Positions 8,586-19,690 of a stretch of DNA of 64,000 nt are shown here, piece by piece (the stretch's first letter is position 1; each line of letters starts with the position of its first letter). The translations under genes and the position numbers were made by a program. The notes under the pieces are model-generated. The model saw only the letters and a list, made by a program, of their open reading frames with translations, made no database searches and was not told the origin of the DNA. The stretch spans positions 9,120,589 through 9,184,588 of the forward strand of contig OX235268.1 of assembly GCA_944472135.2 (NCBI GenBank), read 5' to 3'. The stretch is from Trichobilharzia regenti. Lineage: Eukaryota > Platyhelminthes > Trematoda > Strigeidida > Schistosomatidae.

Positions 8586-11135
8586 GAAATTTATTATTAT
8601 TATTATTGCTCCCTTGGGTTCCTAGTGGAACATAGGGCTTCAACTGCACGTCTCCATTTTCTTCTGTCTTCTGCTATACTTTTCGCCTGCATCCATGTTA
8701 ATCCATATTCTTTCAACTCCTCTTCACACGATCTCCTCCATGTCACCCTTGGACGTCCCACACGCCGCTTCCCTTTCGGGTTCCACTCGAGGGCTTGGCG
8801 CGCGATGTCACCCAGCGGTCTCCTCAGCGAGTGTCCGATCCATCTCCACTTTCTCCTGCATATTTGTTGGGCGATTGGTTCTTGCTTTGTTTGTTCCCAT
8901 AATTCCTTGTTGGTGATTCTTTCCGGCCATCTGATCTTCAGTATTGAGCGAAGACAGTTGTTAATAAAGGTCTGCAGCATTTTGGAAATATTCTTTGTGA
9001 CCCGCCAAGTTTCTGATCCGTATAGAAGAACTGACTGATTACGTTTGTATTGAAAATCCGAATTTTGTTGGTGATGCTGAGTGACGAAGATTTCCAGATT
9101 GATTTCAGGCTGATGAATGTGTTTCTCGCCTTCCCGATTCTCGATTTGACATCCTCGTCCGCTCCTCCTGTAGTTGAGACAATGCTCCCTAGATAAGTGA
9201 ATGAAGTAACCTCTTTCAAATCCCTCCCGTTGATGGTGATTGACGTTGGATGTTGTTGCTGTTGTTGGTTGGTTATTTTCATAACCTCCGTCTTGTCTAT
9301 GTTTACCTGGAGTCCTGTCTTTGCTGCTTCTTCGACCAGTTTGTCGGTTTTCGCTTGTAAGTCTTCGATTGTGTGTGACATCAAACACAAATCATCCACG
9401 CGAAATCCAGGTCTTCTAGGTTCTTCACGTCGGTCCAGGATATTCCTGTCTTCTCGTTTCCCACACTGTCTGACGCATAATCCAGTCCACCACAATTAGG
9501 AATATCATTGGTGATAGTAAGCACCCTTGTCTGACTCCTGTGTTTACTCCAAACGCCTCGCTGAGTCTTCCGTTGTGGATCACTTGGCAGGTGCCGTTGT
9601 CGTACAGCTGTTGAATAAGGTTGATGAATATTTGGGGTACGCCATAGTACTCGAGTAATTTCCAAATTACTTCACGGTCAACGCTGTCGAAGGCCTTCTC
9701 AAAGTCTATAAAGTTGAGGTAGAGGTTTGATTGCCATTCCATGCTTTGTTCTGTGATGATGATGCGTAGAGTTGCAATTTGGTCAGTACATGATTTGCCT
9801 TTCCTGAATCCAGCTTGTTCTGGTCGGAGTTCTGTCTCCAGTGCGTCCTTTAATCTCTCCAGGATGATGCGACTCAGGATTTTACTTGGCGTCGATAGGA
9901 GCATGATTCCTCGCCAGTTCTTGCAGAGTCCTAAGTCGCCCTTCTTTGGTAGTTTCACGAGGTAACCTTTCCTCCAGTCAGTAGGCACCTTTCCCTCCTT
10001 CCAGACCTTTTGCAATAATGGAGTCAGCATGTCTGCTGTTGTCTCTGGGTCCGCTTTCAGTGCTTCAGGGGGTATTCCATCTGGTCCGGCTGCTTTTCCA
10101 GCTTTCAGAAGTTTGATTGCGTTCAAGACTTCAGCTCTCGTTGGAGGATTGGTGTCAACTTGCAGTTGTGTGTGCGCTGTTGTTGGTATTTCTGGACGGG
10201 TTGCAGGTGATGGTCGGTTCAAGAGTCCTTTGAAGTGATCCGCCCATTGTTTAATCTGTTTTTCTTCCTTGGTAATTGGGTTCCCTTGGCTGTCTTTTAT
10301 AGGTTTCGCTTGTGTTGGTCTCTTCCCGGATAGAGATTTGGTTATCTGATATAGTGTCCTCAGGTCCCTTTTGCCTGCTGCCTTTTCAGCTTCAGTAGCT
10401 AGATTGTCGTAGAATCGTCTTTTGTCCTTCCTAGCACTTTTCTTCACTTCTTTGTCCAATGCTTTGTAAGTTGAGCTCATCGTCTCCTTCTCCTGTCCGT
10501 CCTTGCATTGAATCATTTTCTCTTTCACCATTCTCCTCTCTTCTATTAATTTCCAAGTGTCCGTTGAGAGCCATTCCTTGTCTTGTCTCTTCTTTCTTCC
10601 TAGAACCGTTGAACACGTTTCGTTGAGAATCGCCTTCAGAGACTTCCAATGTTCTTCCACGCATGATTCTTCAGTGATGTCGCGTAGTGTTTCCTGCTTT
10701 GCTCTGACAGTTGCAGTGAAGGTGTCTTTTGTGGTTGTGTCCTTCAGTAATTGAGTGTTGAACTTGCATTGTGGCCTATCCCCAGCTATCCTCGAGGCTT
10801 TTAGTTTCACCTTGAAAGTCCCTTCTACTAGATAGTGGTCTGAACCCACATCTGCTCCTCTCCTTGACCTTGTGTCCAGTAGGCTCCGTCTCCACTTTCT
10901 TGAAATTGAGATGAAGTCTATTTGATTCTTGGTGTTTCCATCTGGTGAAATCCATGTCGTCTTGTGTATATCCTTGTGTTTGAACACACTACCACCAATC
11001 ACCAAATCATTGAAGGCGCAGAAGTCTGAGAAGAGTTCACCATTGTCGTTCATTTCACCGAGGGCCTCACGACCCATGGTGAGTTCTCTTCCTGTGTTGT
11101 CTCGTCCCAGCTTCGCATTCATGTCGCCCATCAGG
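8586..11135 (-). pseudogene. RTE-clade LINE, 5'-truncated and frameshifted
   Basis: A non-LTR retrotransposon polyprotein. From 11135 downward: the second half of the APE-type endonuclease (GDMNAKLG, then GSDHYLV), a linker, and the reverse transcriptase (KNWRGIMLLS, FIDFEKAFDSVDREVIW, TGVRQGCLLSP). The frame shifts near 9470, and a further indel falls in the catalytic FADD box (read as FAWM or FRVDD near 9395), so it is dead. The C-terminal LKIRWPER, KWRWIGHSLRRPLGDIARQA and GRPRVTWRRSC blocks follow, to the stop at 8603. The 3' end is a TAT/AAT microsatellite, typical of RTE. About the first 150 residues, including TWNVR, are missing. Confidence 0.85.
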
Positions 11136-11316
11136 AAATTTGATAAGATAGAATTCAATTTTGTAAAAATTAAAAAATAGCAATTTTGGATTTAAAATGA
11201 CAAGTGGGACTAGTGGAAACAATTGAGAGTGAGAATAGTAATAATAATAATAACATTAATCGTAGTAATAAGAGAAAGGCACATAGAATAACTAAATAAA
11301 CAAAATAAATAAATGT

Positions 11317-11690
11317 CTATCCCTCTATGATAAAGGCAGAAGTAGGGATCGCACATACTTCTTTTCTACACAAAGGTCTAGCTTAAAGTCATGAATTGTC
11401 AAGGCCTCCGCTGTCTTTCGAAGTCTGTAACGAATAAAATGCAGGTAGTTAGCGCGGATTCGGTATACTGTCTTAAAATCATGGTCAGGGTTGGCAGAGT
11501 AACAGGAGTGGATCAGGTGTTCCAGAATAGAGTTTCGCACACACTTCTTTTCTCCCTTGTAAAACCATGCAGCTAGAATATATTCTCGTATCCGTGTGAA
11601 AATCGTCCGCTGGCTACGGCCAATGTACCTTGCTCAACAAGAGTAGGTGAACTGATAAATGCACATGGAGGCAGCCAGAAGGAGGCAGCC
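11317..11690 (-). pseudogene. PLE-B GIY-YIG fragment (duplicate copy)
   Basis: The antisense strand encodes the PLE nuclease end: CAFISS or CIYQFTYSC depending on frame, RYIGRSQRTIF, then KKCVRNSILEHLIHSCY and the terminal LCVEKKYVRSLLLPLS. A stop lies within the CxC segment (SC then TGA). This is the partial copy made by the tandem duplication; the parent continues at 12263-13075. Confidence 0.75.
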
Positions 11691-11692
11691 AG

Positions 11693-12080
11693 TAATTGAG
11701 TGTTGAACTTGCATTGTGGCCTATCCCCAGCTATCCTCAAGGCTTTTAGTTTCACCTTGAAAGTCCCTTCTACTAGATAGTGGTCTGAACCCACATCTGC
11801 TCATCTCCTTGACCTTGCGTTCAGTAGGCTCCGTCTCCACTTTCATGAAATTGAGATGAAGTCTATTTGATTCTTGGTGTTTCCATCTGGTGAAATCCAT
11901 GTCGTCTTGTGTATATCCTTGTGTTTGAAAACACTACCACCAGTCACCAAATCATTGAAGGCGCAGAATTCTGAGAAGAGTTCGCCATTGTCGTTCATTT
12001 CACCGAGGGCCCCACGACCCATGGTGAGTTCTCTTCCTGTGTTGTCTCGTCCCAGCTTCGCATTCATGTCGCCCATCAGG
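11693..12080 (-). pseudogene. RTE endonuclease fragment (duplicate copy)
   Basis: Second copy of the RTE endonuclease C-terminal part, with the GDMNAKLGRDN and GSDHYLVEGTF motifs in antisense. It is identical to 10748-11135 except for scattered changes. It has no reverse transcriptase because the duplication breakpoint cut the element. Confidence 0.8.
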
Positions 12081-12262
12081 AAATTTGATAAGATAGAATT
12101 CAATTTTGTAAAAATTAAAAAAATAGCAATTTTGGATTTAAAATGACAAGTGGGACTAGTGGAAACAATTGAGAGTGAGAATAGTAATAATAATAATAAC
12201 ATTAATCGTAGTAATAAGAGAAAGGCACATAGAATAACTAAATAAACAAAATAAATAAATGT

Positions 12263-13075
12263 CTATCCCTCTATGATAAAGGCAGAAGTAGGGATCGCAC
12301 ATACTTCTTTTCTACACAAAGGTCTAGCTTAAAGTCATGAATTGTCAAGGCCTCCGCTGTCTTTCGAAGTCTGTAACGAATAAAATGCGAGAAGTTAGCG
12401 TGGATTCGGTATACTGTCTTAAAATCATGGTCAGGGTTGGCAGAGTAACAGGAGTGGATCAGGTCTTCCAGAATAGAGTTTCGCACACACTTCTTTTCTC
12501 CCTTGTAAATCCATGCAGCTAGAATATATTCTCGTATCCATGTGAAAATCGTCCGCTGGCTACGGCCAATGTACCTTGCTCAACAAGAGTAGGTGAACTG
12601 ATAAATGCACATGGAGGCAGCCAGAAGGAGGAGCTTATCTTTAACAGTGGTAGAGAACAACTTGTGGCTGGTGAACGTCACTTGCAATTTTGCCGCAAAG
12701 AACGTCTTACTGACTGATTTAAAGAGACGGTTTTTGAGTATATCTGAAGCTTGATAACCTTTGAAATCCAAGTTTATGGATAAGGTTTTCTTTGGAACTG
12801 AGTCGATGACCAGTTTAGACTGTATCTTTCGTGTTACTGTTAAAACAAAGAAGACATCATCAAGAATTACGTTATTATCTCAGATAACGAAAGTGTCGTC
12901 TACGTATCTTTCATAGATGTCGAAATAATAGGTTGTTTGACCAAGTTGAAATTTTTTCAAGCTTCGCCATAAAACAATCAGCTAGCAAACGATTCAGTGG
13001 CGATCCAGTGGCAATGTCATCTCTCTGTCGAGAAATCTCATATATACGTATATGAAATTAATAATGACTTAAGAG
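12263..13075 (-). pseudogene. PLE-B, internally deleted, antisense
   Basis: On the minus strand from 13075: TGSPL and LLADCFMAKLEK of the PLE reverse transcriptase, the catalytic RYVDDTFVI near 12905, then a jump (about 150 residues missing) to the DFKGYQASDILKNRL connector, SMCIYQFTYSC, and the GIY-YIG end shared with 11317-11690. Several stops. The RT part is present only in this copy, so this is the original PLE and 11317-11690 the duplicate. Confidence 0.75.
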
Positions 13076-13173
13076 GTAAAAAGATAGAATTGAGTCAAGT
13101 TAAAAGGGTATACTGAAGGTCAGAATATCAATGAATATCATTAAACCAAATAAAAGAGGTAATATTGCATCTG

Positions 13174-13860
13174 CTATGGTATCAAAACATAGTTTATAGA
13201 GAAAGATAGTTTTAGTAGGTTGACTAATTGTTTTTGAAGGCATGAAGGTGGTTTAAACTTGCTAATTCTTAGGGCTTCCGCAAACTTTAGGCTACGCCTT
13301 AAACATGTTTTATAGATGGGTTTATAAGATGTGTAAACATCAATTTTATGTTCTGTCTCTATAATACATTTCACAATAGAAGAGCTAGGTCTCCTGTTCT
13401 CACCAGTAATAGGTTCTAGGGATTCTGTTTGAAGTCATTTAGGAATATGCTGTGAAGCCAGCCCTTACTTGCAGAGGTCGACTAGTCCTCCCAATGTATG
13501 TGAGGCCACGCGTATATTCAAATAGATAGATAAATTGGGATTCGACATCATTTTCGCATGTTCAAAGGGCTTAGATGGATGGATATATTGGCTTCATATT
13601 CTCAAGTTTTATTATGATATTAGCTGCATAAAAATTCTTTTTAACCACAGCGTTCACTCTTTGTCCAGTTATCAAGCTGCTATGATCACCCATATAGAGT
13701 AGTTTGACGTACACGTGTTTCTTAATGGCTTGTTGATGGTTGTGTGGTTCTTGGTGTTCCACTGACCATTTTATATCTCCTAATGAACTTGTCTGGATAA
13801 TTATCATCAACCAGAGTTTGTGTCAACTCTCTTTCTTCTTCATCAGGTGTGTCTTTGTGC
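13174..13860 (-). pseudogene. PLE-C GIY-YIG region, antisense
   Basis: Antisense fragments encode a PLE C-terminus of another subfamily: KKHVYVKLLYMGDHSSLI and FYAANIIIKL (13571-13810), then RGLTYIGRTSRPLQ with the YIG box near 13495, then a segment with HKIDVYTSYKPIYKTCL and the terminal LQKQLVNLLKL (13174-13374). No frame spans the three parts. Confidence 0.7.
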
Positions 13861-14649
13861 GCCTATTCGTTGAATTCTACTGTAGAGACATGCTGTTTTA
13901 AGGCTATTATTATTATTATTATTGACAACTAAGACTACTGCCCCATAAAGCATGAGTTCTACTCATAAAGCTAAATAATGATCTATAAAACAAATAGACA
14001 AAACAAATAAATGAAGACAAAAAAAGGAATTCAATGTGAAATATGTGAAATAAGGTATGTAAGGTAAGCAAATAGTTATGAAAAAAAAAACAGAAAATAA
14101 TTATGAAAATGCATCATTCAGTTATCTAATTGCACTAGATAGATTCCTAATTGTATAACCGCACAGCTCTTTTACTTATTTTGTTTTGATGTTTCTCCTA
14201 CGAGGCTGTATTCATATTAGCTTATTCTTTAAAATAAATTATTATTATTATTATTATTATAATTATATGTGATAATATTAACATCTTATCTAGTAAACTG
14301 AAGTATCATTGTTCTCTTTCATTAATAAACCGACGAAAAATAAAAATGAGGAAGGTTGGTTAATCAAAGTTTCATTTAAACACGCCTTGTAATATGCAGT
14401 TTTCAAGCGGTTGCTACTACCAAAAATTGATTCATTGTCATCGAAACAGAGGAAATTGATTTCTGAATCCCGCTCTATTGCTGACCAAACTACTTTGAGA
14501 TACACATGCAGTCACAAAGCACTTCAAAGACATGAAAATGACGTCTATACGTTGTTGGAACCTATGGGCTAATCAATAGGGCTTTCAGGTGACTAGCTAT
14601 ATAGTCAAGAGGACATCCTGTATACAAAACAAATTCTGTAGAACAAAAT
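13861..14649. other. AT-rich spacer with ATT microsatellites
   Basis: ATT repeats at about 13906-13923, 14237-14260 and 14645-14672; the last marks the 3' end of the next RTE. Otherwise no shared repeat or motif is recognised. Confidence 0.45.
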
Positions 14650-15595
14650 TATTATTATATTATTATTATTATTCAACAACACATCTCCACTTTTTTCTCT
14701 TTTTTGCTGTCCTCTTCAGCTGGCTAGCTCCACGATGGCCCATAATCTCTCATCTTCTCCTCCCCATCCCACAATCTACTCCATGTCACCTTCGCACTGA
14801 CAACTCACTCACTGCTTCCCGTTAGGATTCCATTCTAGAGATGGCCTGAATTGGCAGTGATGTCATTCAACAGCCTGTTCAATGTATGCCTGATCCATTT
14901 CAGTCTTCTCTTACATATTTTTTAAGCAATCAGCTCCTAGTCGATTTATTTCCAGAGCTTGATGTTGCTAATTATTTCAGACTGGCCACTTGATCTTCAT
15001 TAAGGAGTCAAAGAAGACAGCTGTTTATAAAAGTCAGCGACAGCCTATTGAAGATGCTGACCCATATAGAAGAATTGACTGACTGACTGACATCACATGT
15101 GTTGGAAATCCGAATCTTTATTCTTTATGCTGGCTGACTGTAAATTTTCAAACTGATTGGGGTGAAGGCGTATCCTGCTTTTCCGATTCTGTCTAATTTT
15201 TACATCTTCATTTGTCCTGGCTGTCTGTGTTTGAAACTGTGCTTCCTATCAAGATCAGTGAAGTAAATGACCTCTGTCAAATCTTTCTCGTTCATGGTGA
15301 CTGATGCAGCCGGCTAGCTATCTTCATCATCTCCATCTTCTCTGTGTTCAACTGGAGTCCTGTCTTTTGTGGCCACTGCTTCAACCAGCTTGCTGGTTTT
15401 TGTTTGCAAGTCTTCGGGGGTAAATTATCGTCAAAATTCAGATCCTCTAGAGTGTTCTTATCGGTTCGTTCAATGATATTCCTGTCTACTCACTCCCAAA
15501 GCACAGTCTGACGCATAATCCAGTCCACCACAATTGGAAATATCATCGGTGATAATAGGCAGCCAGCTTTGTCTCACTTTTATGTGTATTTAGAA
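14650..15595 (-). pseudogene. RTE C-terminal half, antisense, heavily eroded
   Basis: The plus strand shows the reverse complement of RTE blocks in order: the terminal block (from 14672), a GHTLRKP-like region, LKIRW-like TGATCTTCATTAAGG, the LYGSETW-like CATATAGAAGAATTG, the TSITINGR region near 15295, and the segment ending in the RQGCL-IFLIVVDWIMRQ block at 15510-15590. The last is legible as CGCATAATCCAGTCC at about 15512. Many indels. Confidence 0.7.
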
Positions 15596-15904
15596 TGACT
15601 AGCTAAGTTAGTTAACCAAAATTCAATGGTCAGAAGTACCTGAAAATCAGGTGGAATATTCCCAACAAGGATGGTGGGATTAAAAGCTCTGTTTATAAGA
15701 ATCACACACGAGAGCTTCCTTCATACTATCTCAAGTTAGAATCACCTTTATTCAGACAGACAGAAATCACATTGAACAACAACACATTATCAATACAATC
15801 GCACAACCACAAATAAAAGCATTACAGTTAGAGATTAAACACTGACAAAGACAAATAATAAGATTCAGTTCAACATGTGATATGCAAATGTCAGAAAAGT
15901 GATA
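15596..15904. other. Unassigned spacer
   Basis: No shared repeat or motif recognised; AC-rich around 15770-15800. Confidence 0.4.
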
Positions 15905-16462
15905 TTGGTTTTGTAGGGATTTCGTTTGATTGCATGGAGGATTTTTTATAAGCTGACCTCAGTTTGAGAACTACTGGAAAACTTTGGAGTACTGGACAGC
16001 TGTTTCGTCCTAGTTTCTGACTCTTCAGCAGTACGCACCTACTTAACTGGGGTTTGAACAAAAAATCTTCTGGCTACAAGACTAGAAAGCTCCTAGACCA
16101 TTCAGCCACTGGAACCCGATCCAATGGACCTTGAATTCTAACTTCTGCCAATTCATGACATAGCGCGACCACTTCGCAATGTCTTCTTCGGTGTGTTACC
16201 ACCTAATCTTCAACCTGCTGTATCCTACTCGCGATGAGCTTGGAAGCCTTGACCAGTAGCGTACAGCAGGTTGAAGACGAGGCAGTAACTCAACAAATAA
16301 AACGTTGCAAAATGGTCGCTCTGTGTCGTCAATTGGCAGAGGTTAGAATTCAAGGACCATTGCATCGGTTTTCAGTGGCTCGATGGTGTACGAGATTTCC
16401 TTGTAACCAGAAGATCCTGAGTTCGAACTCCTGTGGTTGCGTACTGCTAAAGAGTAAATACA
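15905..16462. mobile_element. SINE-A inverted pair, head to head
   Basis: The antisense arm (about 15905-16225) and sense arm (about 16235-16455) face each other. Their inner ends form an inverted word, CTTCAACCTGCTGTA at 16209-16223 against TACAGCAGGTTGAAG at 16262-16276. Each arm carries the upstream block (CAATTGGCAGAGGTTAGAATTC), the tRNA-like head (A-box-like TGGCTCGATGG; B-box-like GTTCGAACTCC) and, in the antisense arm, a complete HHR and tail. The sense arm stops inside its HHR. No clear flanking duplication was found. Confidence 0.7.
15989..16034 (-). ncRNA. Hammerhead ribozyme in SINE-A, all core bases present
   Basis: On the minus strand: helix I GTACTG pairs perfectly with CAGTAC; core CTGAAGA; helix II GTC/GAC; GAAA; helix III ACAG/CTGT with no loop; cleavage triplet GTC. 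All conserved hammerhead positions (C3, U4, G5, A6, G8, A9, G12, A13, A14, A15.1, U16.1, C17) are met. The loop-less, self-complementary helix III matches the minimal type-I hammerheads known from schistosome SINEs, which cleave better as dimers. Helices I and III differ in sequence from the textbook Sm-alpha ribozyme. Confidence 0.75.
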
Positions 16463-16704
16463 AAGTTAGCTGAAACATCCAAATAAGTATAAATATTGTG
16501 ATCAGATCGTTCACGCGAGGGATTTCCGAAACAATTTTCACATTACAGTAGTAGCTTTAATTTGGTAAAGCTCAGTCAAGTTCATCTCTATTCTTGTGTG
16601 GGATCATTTATGAAATTATGAAGGGAGCAATAACAACTAACGAAGAACAGGATAAAGACGGATGTGGCTAATTTCATTGGTCGATACCAAATCAACTGCT
16701 TTCA
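16463..16704. other. Unassigned spacer
   Basis: No motif recognised. It ends in an ATTATTATTATT tract at about 16712-16723 that marks the next RTE 3' end. Confidence 0.4.
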
Positions 16705-16957
16705 ATCTAAATTATTATTATTATTAACACTCCATTGGGTTCCGAACGCAGTATAGGGTTTCAGCAGCAATGATGTGTCCTTCCCCGTCTCTTTAAACTG
16801 GATCCACGATCGCAGATAAACTTTCATTTCCTCCTGACAAAATCTCCTCCATGTCACCAACACACTTACACCAAACTCGTTGCTTCCTATTCGAGTTCCG
16901 CTCAACGGCTCGGCGTGTGATATTATTTGACAGTCTCCAAAGAAAGTATCCGTTCCA
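16705..16957 (-). pseudogene. RTE 3' fragment, antisense
   Basis: The reverse complement encodes VTWRRFCQEEMKVYLRSW and the terminal EPYTAFGTQW-like end, equivalent to TWRRSCEEEMK and EALCSSRN of the intact RTE. It is bounded on the left by an ATT tract and passes directly into PLE-D at about 16958. Confidence 0.7.
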
Positions 16958-17667
16958 TAGGGTCTGTAGGCTAAAAGACCCAGTGGACCCAATTAAACAG
17001 AATAATATAATTTACAAAATACCTTCCAATGACTGTGAGTTAAGTCAACTATATAGATCAAACTAGTAGATCGGGTGGGGTGGGGGTAATCAGATTGTCG
17101 GAACATAAGAATTTATTGGCTAAGGTTAGAATGATTGAACCGGCGAAGATAAGTAATTTAGAAAAAAGCTCAGCACTGCATGCATTAACACACAATCACA
17201 CAATAGCATAGTGGGTGAGGGTTGAGATTCTAAGAAGTAATCTATGTAGGCGGAGAGCAAGAGAGATTGATTACTGAATCCTGCCTGGTTCATCCAGTCT
17301 ACACACAACACAACACATGCAACAGAAATGGCTCAATGCGAATACAAGAGATACGCATGGAAGATATTATTACCGCCAGTCAGTCAAATCAGAGGAGGAT
17401 AATAAAAAAAATCTTAAAACTCCATTTCAATTCAAACACATCACAACATTCTAACAAGTTACTTATAATGACTATAAAAACATTCGTCTTATTTCCCGTC
17501 TGATTGTATTTGATCAATAACACTCATATTATTATTTCTGAATGTACATTATCTCATAGTGAATTTTATTCCAATATCTAATTATCAATTTCACTCATGT
17601 ATATAAATGAAGGAAGGAAGTTGTGTGAGTGAGTGACTTGATATGATTATGAGTGGCAATAATTTGT
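16958..17667 (+). pseudogene. PLE-D copy: GIY-YIG remnant and 3' UTR
   Basis: Starts with CRLKDPVDPIKQNNIIYKIP, the segment just before the nuclease YIG box of PLE-D (intact at 58066-58120), followed by a degenerate nuclease and the usual 3' UTR. The tail is interrupted after GCAATAATTTGT by PLE-E (17668-18818) and resumes at 18831. The YIG itself is lost (reads LYRS) and the reading frame is full of stops. Confidence 0.75.
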
Positions 17668-18818
17668 TCTGCCCTGCACCAGAGTACTCTGGTGCAGAAC
17701 AGAAGGGCGGAATATGTTAAATCAGATTTAAACAAAAGCTTGAAGCCCATGGAAGTCCAGAATAAATTCCCTAGCGATCCTAATAAGTTTATTTTCAATC
17801 ATTCTTCAGTTCCGTTATCAACGGTACAACTAGAAGCTTTATCTCTTGGACTAAAATTCTGTGATGTTAATCTTAACAGCAACAGACTTCATACGTATAT
17901 ATTCAATTCGAGAACCTCATAAGCCAAACTCATGATATTACTCCAGTCGCCGACGCAGATTTCCTACACATTAAGTCAACAATCTTCGATTGCTTTAATC
18001 AATATCTCAGCTTAAAAACTCAAGCCCGAAGTATACTGACAAAAGAACATAGAAAACAACTCAAAGAACTAAGAGACAATAAAGACTTAATAATAACACG
18101 TCCTGACAAATGATCAGGAGTGGTCCTAATTGACAGAGATGTATATATTAACAAATTGACAGCACTTATATAAGATGACAAGAAATTTGCCAAGCCCAAT
18201 AATGAGAAAAATAAGACAGAACTGATTGAAAGACAACTAACAGATGTTCTCAGAAGAATGAAGAACAACCGTATGATACCTGAGAACCTGTTCGATCGCC
18301 TCAAACCGACAAGATCAACCATTCCCGACTCTACGGCTTACCAAAGGTGCACAAACCTGGCTTGCTGCTTCGACCGATTCTAGACATGTCAGGGTCACCA
18401 TACCATCCAATCGCCAAATGGATGTCCGAAATGTTGGAGCCGGTAAGACAACACCTATGCAAATTCTCTCTTCGCGACACTTTTGAGTTTACTGAATGCA
18501 TAAAAGATTTGAATGTAAATGGTAAACGAATGTTATCGCTAGATGTCGAATCTCTCTTTACCAACATGCCACTAACAGAAACAATTTGCTTTCTGTGCAA
18601 TTATATGAAGAACTCCAATATAAGCCTTGGAGTACCAATATCATATCTGAAGGAATTGTTGCTGAGATACACGCTGAATATACAATTCACCTTCAACGGC
18701 GACATCTGCAGACAGAAAGATGGAACTGCAATGGGATCTCCTCTTGGCCCGCTTTTAGCAGACTCCAGTTGGATACCTTTGAGCCGAAAACGAGCTCTCA
18801 TCAGCGCACTAACTCATC
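17668..18818 (+). mobile_element. PLE-E insertion with 12-bp target duplication
   Basis: A Penelope-like fragment between identical GCAATAATTTGT words (17656-17667 and 18819-18830), inserted in the PLE-D tail. It encodes, with frameshifts, an N-terminal stretch (QLEALSLGLKFCD), then GLPKVHKPG, LLRPILDMSGSPYHPIAKW, SLDVESLFTNMP and GTAMGSPLGPLLAD, i.e. reverse transcriptase motifs up to but not including YVDD. A frame of 176 codons (18347-18877) covers the RT part. The 3' half of the element, with the nuclease, is missing. The 5' end carries a perfect palindrome at 17674-17697. Confidence 0.8.
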
Positions 18819-18830
18819 GCAATAATTTGT

Positions 18831-18895
18831 GCTCGAAATGTGGTCATCACTTAATGTCACTGTGTAACACTGTGTGACTTTATCAAAATAAAATC
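18831..18895 (+). repeat. PLE-D tail, continuation after PLE-E
   Basis: GTGCTCGAAATGTGG, GTCATCAC, ACACTGTGTGACTTTATC: the PLE-D end as at 42118-42190. It joins to 17667 when PLE-E and one copy of the duplicated 12-mer are removed. Confidence 0.75.
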
Positions 18896-18929
18896 GTATT
18901 AATCATTAAAATATGTAATCAACAGAGCT

Positions 18930-19560
18930 AGAAACATAATAACAGATAATGACGACATGCAGAACGAGATATCCAATATAAAACGGATTTTGATTGGAAA
19001 TGGTTATCCAGAAAAGCTACTAGATATTATTATCAATAAAAAGGAGCATAAGGGAAAACAGAAAATTGAAAAATTATGGCTATCGACGATAGCCATTCCA
19101 TATCGAAAGGAGGCGGCTGAACAACTTCAAAGACTGCTTGCTTCATATAATATTCAAGTCTATGTCAAGCCATCTATTTCTTTCGAGAAAGCGTTGGTGC
19201 ATGTCAAAGATATGGTTCCTAAAATGTCACAAAGTAATTGTGTCTAAACGATAAAGTGACCAAAGTGTGAAGCATGCATGGGAAGTGGAATTAAAAAGTC
19301 TAGAAAAAAAATCGGCTATAGCAATGCATGCGCGATAGACAGCGGACATAAAATTGATTTCGACAATGTCGAAATTCTCCGAAGAGGATTTCATTCACCA
19401 CATAAAGAAAGGTTGACCTCTGAAGCCTTGCACATTTTAACCACATCGAATGCAGTGAATAGGAAGGAGAGAAGGGATAGACTTATTACCTATATGACAA
19501 ACTCTAATGAAGCAAGACAGATGAAAAAACAAAAAAACCTGTATGAGCCTCCATGACCTT
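18930..19560 (+). pseudogene. PLE-F C-terminal region with deleted nuclease core
   Basis: Encodes RNIITDNDD, then ISNIKRILIGNGYPEKLLD and SFEKALVHVKD (connector between RT and nuclease), the start of the nuclease (SNCV, PKCEAC), then a jump past the YIG box to GHKIDFDNVEILRRG and the terminal SEALHI block. Two stops lie around 19246-19258. The loss of the GIY-YIG core means it could not cut DNA. Confidence 0.7.
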
Positions 19561-19589
19561 TTAAAAAATGTATTATCATGTTCATCAAT

Positions 19590-19690
19590 AATAATAATAA
19601 TAGTAATAATAATAACAGCTTTATTCCAAACGATATTTGTGGTACAGGTATGGAATTTTCAGCGTGCATTACAGTATATTGCATCTAATT
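19590..19690 (+). repeat. Short repeat C copy
   Basis: AAT tract, then CAGCTTTATTCCAAACG, TGTGGTACAGGTATGGAATTTTCAGC. Same family as 2247-2345, and clearly related to the reverse complement of the SINE-B 3' region. Followed by a T/A-rich run to about 19800. Confidence 0.55.

Larger units (their letters stand above)
10745..12636. repeat. Tandem duplication of about 945 bp spanning RTE-PLE junction
   Basis: Unit 1 runs from about 10745 to 11690 and unit 2 from about 11690 to 12636. The offset is 945 bp, rising to 946 after an extra A in an A-run. Both units contain, in the same order, the RTE endonuclease end, the same AT-rich joint and the antisense PLE-B GIY-YIG end. Differences are few. At the join, the word GGAGGCAGCCAG occurs twice, the second time as a short filler. 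The unit crosses two element types, so this is a local DNA duplication and not a retrotransposition event. Confidence 0.85.
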
